DNA from: Strongylocentrotus purpuratus
Lineage: Eukaryota; Echinodermata; Echinoidea; Camarodonta; Strongylocentrotidae
NCBI RefSeq assembly: GCF_000002235.5
Contig: NW_022145606.1
Location: 23,808,095-23,872,094, forward strand
Direction of reading: 5' to 3'
Length of the DNA stretch: 64,000 nt
In this document: positions 59,518 to 64,000 of the stretch, piece after piece
Numbering within the stretch: the first letter of the stretch is position 1
How the letters are laid out: each line of letters begins with the position of its first letter
Notes under the pieces: model-generated
Databases searched by the model: none
Told to the model about the DNA's origin: nothing
What the model saw: only the letters and a program-made list of their open reading frames with translations
Program-made: the position numbers and the translations under genes

Positions 59518-59615
59518 CGATATAGCTCAGTCGGTAGAGCAGTGGTCTCCTAATCCGGTGACCCGGGTTCGAAACCAAGGCGATGCGCTATAGTGCCCTT
59601 TGGTAAGGCATTAAT
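59518..59615 (+). mobile_element. tRNA-like SINE head
   Basis: ATATAGCTCAGTCGGTAGAG (A box, D-arm) and GGGTTCGAAACC (B box) with CCTAA in the anticodon loop position. The anticodon and T stems do not close, and the sequence runs into the SINE body GCCCTTTGGTAAGGCATTAA, so it is a tRNA-derived SINE rather than a working tRNA. Confidence 0.72.
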
Positions 59616-61714
59616 CTTCATTACCAGGTCCCTCGGAGAGAACCTAAATCCTCTGGTTGCTTACTAACAAGCATTTATGCTTTCTTAGCAGTCAGGTAAA
59701 ATAACCACCACCATAGCCTCCGATGACCGTCAATCGAGGGGTTGCAAACCTAATATCTCATTCATGGGTGTCGATCCCGGGGGGATGGGGGGATATATCC
59801 CCCCAATAATTCAGGTGGGGGGGGGGGGGTGGCCTGTAAAATCATCCCCCCCCCCCAATAATTCACCCTCAAAAAAAAAATTAAGAGAAAAATTAATGAT
59901 GAGGGCCCGATGAGAGTAGTTAATGATTATTACTCGCAAGATCGGACCATCAATATAAACATTTTCCTATCTCATTTTTATAATGCATACATAATATACG
60001 AAGTAAATGAGACAACCGTATATGAGACAAGAATAAATTGAATTCTCGCTCATACGGCTTCATCAGGAATTGATGAATTTATTCAATTTGTTCAATCAAC
60101 AGCATCATAGAGCTAAATGTTAAGCGCGAAGCGCAAAAGTAGCAATCTGCAATGCACATCAGACAATCCTGGACAAAATGAACTCTGTGACGAATTCGTG
60201 ATGAGATCGGAGACAAGTAGAAAGATTTGTGGACATTATTATGACTTATTATATAGTTCACTAGTTGTTATGTTGTTTCCGTTCACCCTTTTTAAAATTC
60301 ACTTCATTGTATCTTTATTTATTTTTTTCACTCATTTTATTTCCTGATATTTCCTAAAACATTTTTCATTTTTAAAGTAAGATTATTATGTCACAACTTA
60401 TTTTTGTTTTATTGAAAAGCTGATGTAGGCCTATGTCACTGGCGAACTGGTAGGAGGGCTTGGGGGCCTTAGCCCCCCCCCCCCCTCCCCAATAAAATCC
60501 AACCATGACTTATTTTCAATTTCATACAAGTGAATTATAAATGTTCGTGAGTATCACATGATTTTCAACAAAATTCGTTCTCCATTTCTGTTGCAAACTG
60601 GCACATTCCCAAATAGCCAGGAAGAGCATATATTTTGTATAGTCACTAATGGGCCTTCTTAGTGGCCGTTAACACTAACACAGTGGCGGATCCAGGGGGG
60701 GGCCGAAACGGCCGCGGCCCCCCCTATTGGCGGCGCAAAAAAAAGGAAGAAAAAAAAGAGGAAGAAAAGAAGAGAAAAAAAGAAAGGAGAAGAGGAGAAA
60801 AAAAAAGGAGAAGAGAAAAGAAAGGAGGAGAGAAAGGAAAAAAGAAGAGAAAAGAAAATAGACGAGAAAAGATAAATAAAAAGCCCCTCCCCCCCCCCCC
60901 CCCCCCCCCCCCCCCTCCCATTTTGTGTTCCCTAAATTTCCGATAACAAATTCCGGCCCGCAATACACAAAAATCCGGCCCGTACTGACTGTACACACCG
61001 GAGACAGAGGGGTGCTTTCAAAGAGAGGGAACATACATGTGCGTACCCTAGATAACAGAGGGTGAGGGGGGTGGGGGAAAAGAAAAGTCGGTGAGAAAGG
61101 GGGAAAGGCAAGGAAATGGCGCTAAGTGACAATAACGACAAATATGAGAAAACTGTAATCGGGAGATTAGGGGACATTCCAGAAGGCTCATTGGCAAACG
61201 TTATTGAATAGAGGGGGGCCGGGCCGGCCGCATAAAATCTCGAGCCGCGGATTCAAAGTTAAACGTTAAGAACAGCCCCTGCGGTCATCAGTCTTTAGTG
61301 AGAAATTTGAAAAGGGCACAATATTTTGGATGTCTTTTAAATAGAAGTTATATACTCAACAGTCAAATTTTAAATTAACGGTAGGGCCGCTTCACAACTC
61401 TTATTTTGCCCTTCATTTGGATTCAGCTCGTATCGACTCGCTTGTGATTGTATTAGAACTCATGTTGGTAGTAATCATGGACAGGGGCGGCGATCCTGGG
61501 CCCGATATGGGGACAAGTCTCCCAGGAAATTTAGAAATATAGCTAGAAATAAATATAGCGAAAAGAACGTACATATCGGGCTTAGGGATTTTTTAGAATG
61601 CATAATTTCAGCATTCAACATTGCAAAATCTCGCTTGGTCGCTACGTCCCGGCCCCGGCCCTCGCCCGATAACACAAAATTATGACGCTCCCGGCCGTGA
61701 TTTATCCATGGTAG
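59616..61714. other. intergenic with G/C tracts, no gene seen
   Basis: C- and G-tracts at 59817-59830, 59847-59858, 60474-60485 and 60889-60915. GTGGCGGATCCAGGGG at 60683 resembles hAT-MITE left ends but no right end was found. A long AAGAGGAGAAAA purine tract lies at 60738-60880. Confidence 0.5.
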
Positions 61715-63697
61715 GTGTAATAGAGAACGGTACAACGAATCGTCTTCTTTCTCCAAAAATTTAATGAAATGTCAAAGCTTCCGCGCATCGCTCGGGAGGG
61801 GGGCAACTGAATTCAGACAAGGATTGGGAGTCGAGAATGGTAAAACGAATCATCTTCTTTCTCTAATAATTTAATGAAACGTCAACGTTTCCGCGCTTCG
61901 CTCGGGAGGGGGGGGGGGGGGGGCGGGAACTCAATTCAGACAAGGATTAAGATTCGAGAACGGTACAACGAATCGTCTTCTTTCTCTAATAATCTAATGA
62001 AACGTCAAAGCTTCCGCGCTTCGCGCGAGAACGGGGGGGGGGGGGGACTCAATTCAGACAAGGATAAAGAGTCGATGACGGTGCAACAAATCATCTTCTT
62101 TCTCTAATAATTTAATGAAACGTCAACGTTTCAGCGCTTCGCGTGGGAGGGGAAAAACTGAATTCAAAGAAGGATAATAATTTAATAAACCGTCAAAGCT
62201 TACGCGCTACGCGCGGGCAAGGGAAAACTTAATTCAGACAGGGATTATGAGTCGAGAATGATAAAATGATTCGTCTTCTTCCTCTAATAACTTAATAAAC
62301 CGTCAAAGCTTACGCGCTGCGCGCGGCCAAGGGAAAACTTAATTCAGACAAGGATAAAGAGTCGATGACGTTACAACGAATCATCTTCTTTCTCTAATAC
62401 TTTAATGAAACGTCAACGTTTCCGCGCTTCGCGCGGGTTGAGGGGGGGGGGGGCGGGAACTCAATTCAGACAATGATTAAGAGTCGAGAATGGTACAAAG
62501 AATCGTCTCCTTTCCCTTATAATTTAATGTTACGTCAAAGCTTCCGCGCTTCGCGCGGGAGGGGGGAGAGGGCGGGAACTCAATTCAGACAAGGATTAAG
62601 AGTCGAGAACGGTACAACGAATCGTCTTCTCTCTCTAATAATTTAATGAAACGTCAAAGCCTCCGCGCTTCGCGCGGGAGAGGGGGGGGGGAACTCAATT
62701 CAGACAAGGATAAAGAGTCGATGACGGTATTTTCCTTATAATTCAATTAAAAGTCAAAGCTTCAGCGCTACGCGCTGGAGGGGGGGGGGGGGGACGGGAA
62801 CTTAATTCAGACAAGGATTAAGAGTCGAGAATGGTACAAAAAATCGTCTCCTTTTTCCTTATAATTAATATAACGTCAAAGCTTCAGCGCTACACGTGGG
62901 AGGGGGGGGGACGGGAACTGAATTCAGACAAGGATTAAGAGTCGATGACGGTACAGCGAATCATCTTCTTTCTCTAATAATTTCATTAAACTATGAAAGG
63001 CCAAAGCTTCCGTGCTTCGCGCGGGAGGGGGGGTGAATTCAGTCAAGTAATAAGAGTCGAGAATGGTGCAACAAATCTTCTTTCTATAATATTTAATGAA
63101 AGGGCAAAGCTTCCGCGCGCGCGCGGGCAGGAGGAAACTGAATACAATCAAGGATTAAGAGTCGAGAAAGGTACAACGAATCGTCTTCTTTCTCTAATAA
63201 TTTAATGAAACGTCTAAGATTCCGCGCTTCGCGCGGGAGGGGGGGGAACTGAATTCAGACAAGGATTAAGAGTCGAGAATGGAACAACGAATCATCTCCT
63301 TTCTCTAATAATTTAATTAAACTATGAAAGGCCAAAACTTCCGTGCTTCGCGCGGGAGGGGGGGGGGGGGGTGAATTCAGTCAAGTAATAAGAGTCGAGA
63401 ATGGTACAACAAATCGTCTTTTTTCTCTAATAATTTAATGAAACGTTAAGCTTCTGCGCTTTGCGCGGGAGGGGGTAAACTGAATTCAGAGAAGGATTAA
63501 GAGTCGAGAATGGAACAACGAATCATCTTTTTCTCTAATCATTTCATTAAACTATAAAATGTCAAAGCTTCCGCGCTTTGTGCGGGAGGGGGAAAACTGA
63601 ATTCAGAGAAGGATTAAGAGTCGAGAATGGTACAACAAATCGTCTTCTTTCTCTAATAATTAATGAAAGGTCAAAGCTTCCGCGCTTCGCGCGTCAT
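61715..63697 (+). repeat. satellite array, about 115 bp unit, 18 copies
   Basis: Each unit has a GCGCTTCGCGC-type hairpin, a G-tract of variable length (4 to about 19), AACTGAATTCAGACAAGGAT, AAGAGTCGAGAATGGTACAA, CGAATCGTCTTCTTTCTCTA and ATAATTTAATGAAACGTCAA. The hairpin sits at about 61790, 61893, 62012, 62132, 62202, 62312, 62423, 62545, 62664, 62764, 62885, 63010, 63113, 63223, 63344, 63454, 63572 and 63683. Spacing is 70-125 bp. No coding function; short open frames repeat with the array. Confidence 0.95.
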
Positions 63698-64000
63698 TTT
63701 TTTTTTTTTTTTTTTTGGGGGGGGGGGGGGGGGGGTTAGCGAGCTACCCGCATATGATTTTTTGATATCTTTTCTCGTTTATTTTGGTTATAAATAACAC
63801 TTTCACAAAATACATATTTTGCTCAAATTGTTGCTCGCTCGCTTCACTCACTAGCCGAATTGTGAAACCAGAAAGTTACTTTTTCGGATAAGAGGCTATA
63901 GCCCCCCCCCCCCCCCCCCCCCCGATGAAAATGTCAAAAATTGTAATGGTATGGTGCTTCTAATATGACCTTGAAAAAAACGGTCGGCGCAATTTTCAAA
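63698..64000. other. end of window: T/G tract and C-tract, no gene
   Basis: The last satellite copy runs into T(20)G(19) at 63697-63735. A 23-base C-tract lies at 63901-63923. Nothing else supportable. Confidence 0.5.

Noticed and set aside
59518..59590. functional tRNA-Arg(CCT)
   Set aside because: A and B boxes are present but the anticodon and T stems do not pair, and the SINE body follows directly.
60662..60946. Lys/Glu/Arg-rich open frame ending in polyproline
   Set aside because: Purine tract followed by a C-tract; low complexity, no gene context.
61715..63697. CRISPR-like regular repeat array
   Set aside because: Whole unit is repeated with no unique spacers and the genome is eukaryotic; it is a satellite.

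Overview
The window looks like nuclear DNA from a marine invertebrate animal, most likely an echinoderm of the sea-urchin type. The evidence is a split animal gene with GT..AG introns, AT-rich non-coding DNA, many short inverted-repeat DNA transposons, tRNA-derived SINEs, poly-C/poly-G tracts and very frequent ACATGTAC runs. The phylum is an inference; that the organism is an animal is much firmer.

Region 1 (1 to about 18150) is the 5' half of one host gene on the minus strand, a p190 RhoGAP (ARHGAP35/ARHGAP5 family). Eleven coding exons can be joined in frame from the ATG at 17812 to about 683, giving about 778 residues: the N-terminal GTPase-like domain, the FF-domain region and the first pseudo-GTPase domain. 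The second pseudo-GTPase domain and the catalytic RhoGAP domain must lie beyond the left edge. Its introns are loaded with small DNA transposons, a SINE, a 1.25 kb GA-repeat block directly before exon 5, and a tandem array that has copied the 3' end of exon 4 into the following intron.

Region 2 (18150-32040) shows no convincing host gene. It holds TTAA-flanked MITEs, SINEs, minisatellites, an unusually good 75 bp inverted repeat and degenerate tandem repeats.

Region 3 (32041-41900) is a nearly complete 9.86 kb PIF/Harbinger transposon with matching terminal inverted repeats and an ATT duplication on both sides. Its two genes converge: a four-exon DDE transposase on plus, with one frame break in exon 1, and a five-exon Myb/SANT-like protein on minus whose reading frame is fully open. 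Younger MITEs have inserted inside it, exons of the Myb-like gene are tandemly duplicated, and the 3' end of the transposase gene is duplicated in direct and inverted orientation.

Region 4 (41901-64000) has no recognisable gene. It contains more MITEs, some nested, duplicated segments, long G/C homopolymers, a tRNA-like SINE head and an 18-copy satellite of about 115 bp at 61715-63697 whose units carry a short GCGC..GCGC hairpin.

The only genes with a supportable function are the p190 RhoGAP and the two Harbinger proteins. In known Harbinger systems the transposase (DDE nuclease) and the Myb-like protein (DNA binding, nuclear import) act together on the element ends.
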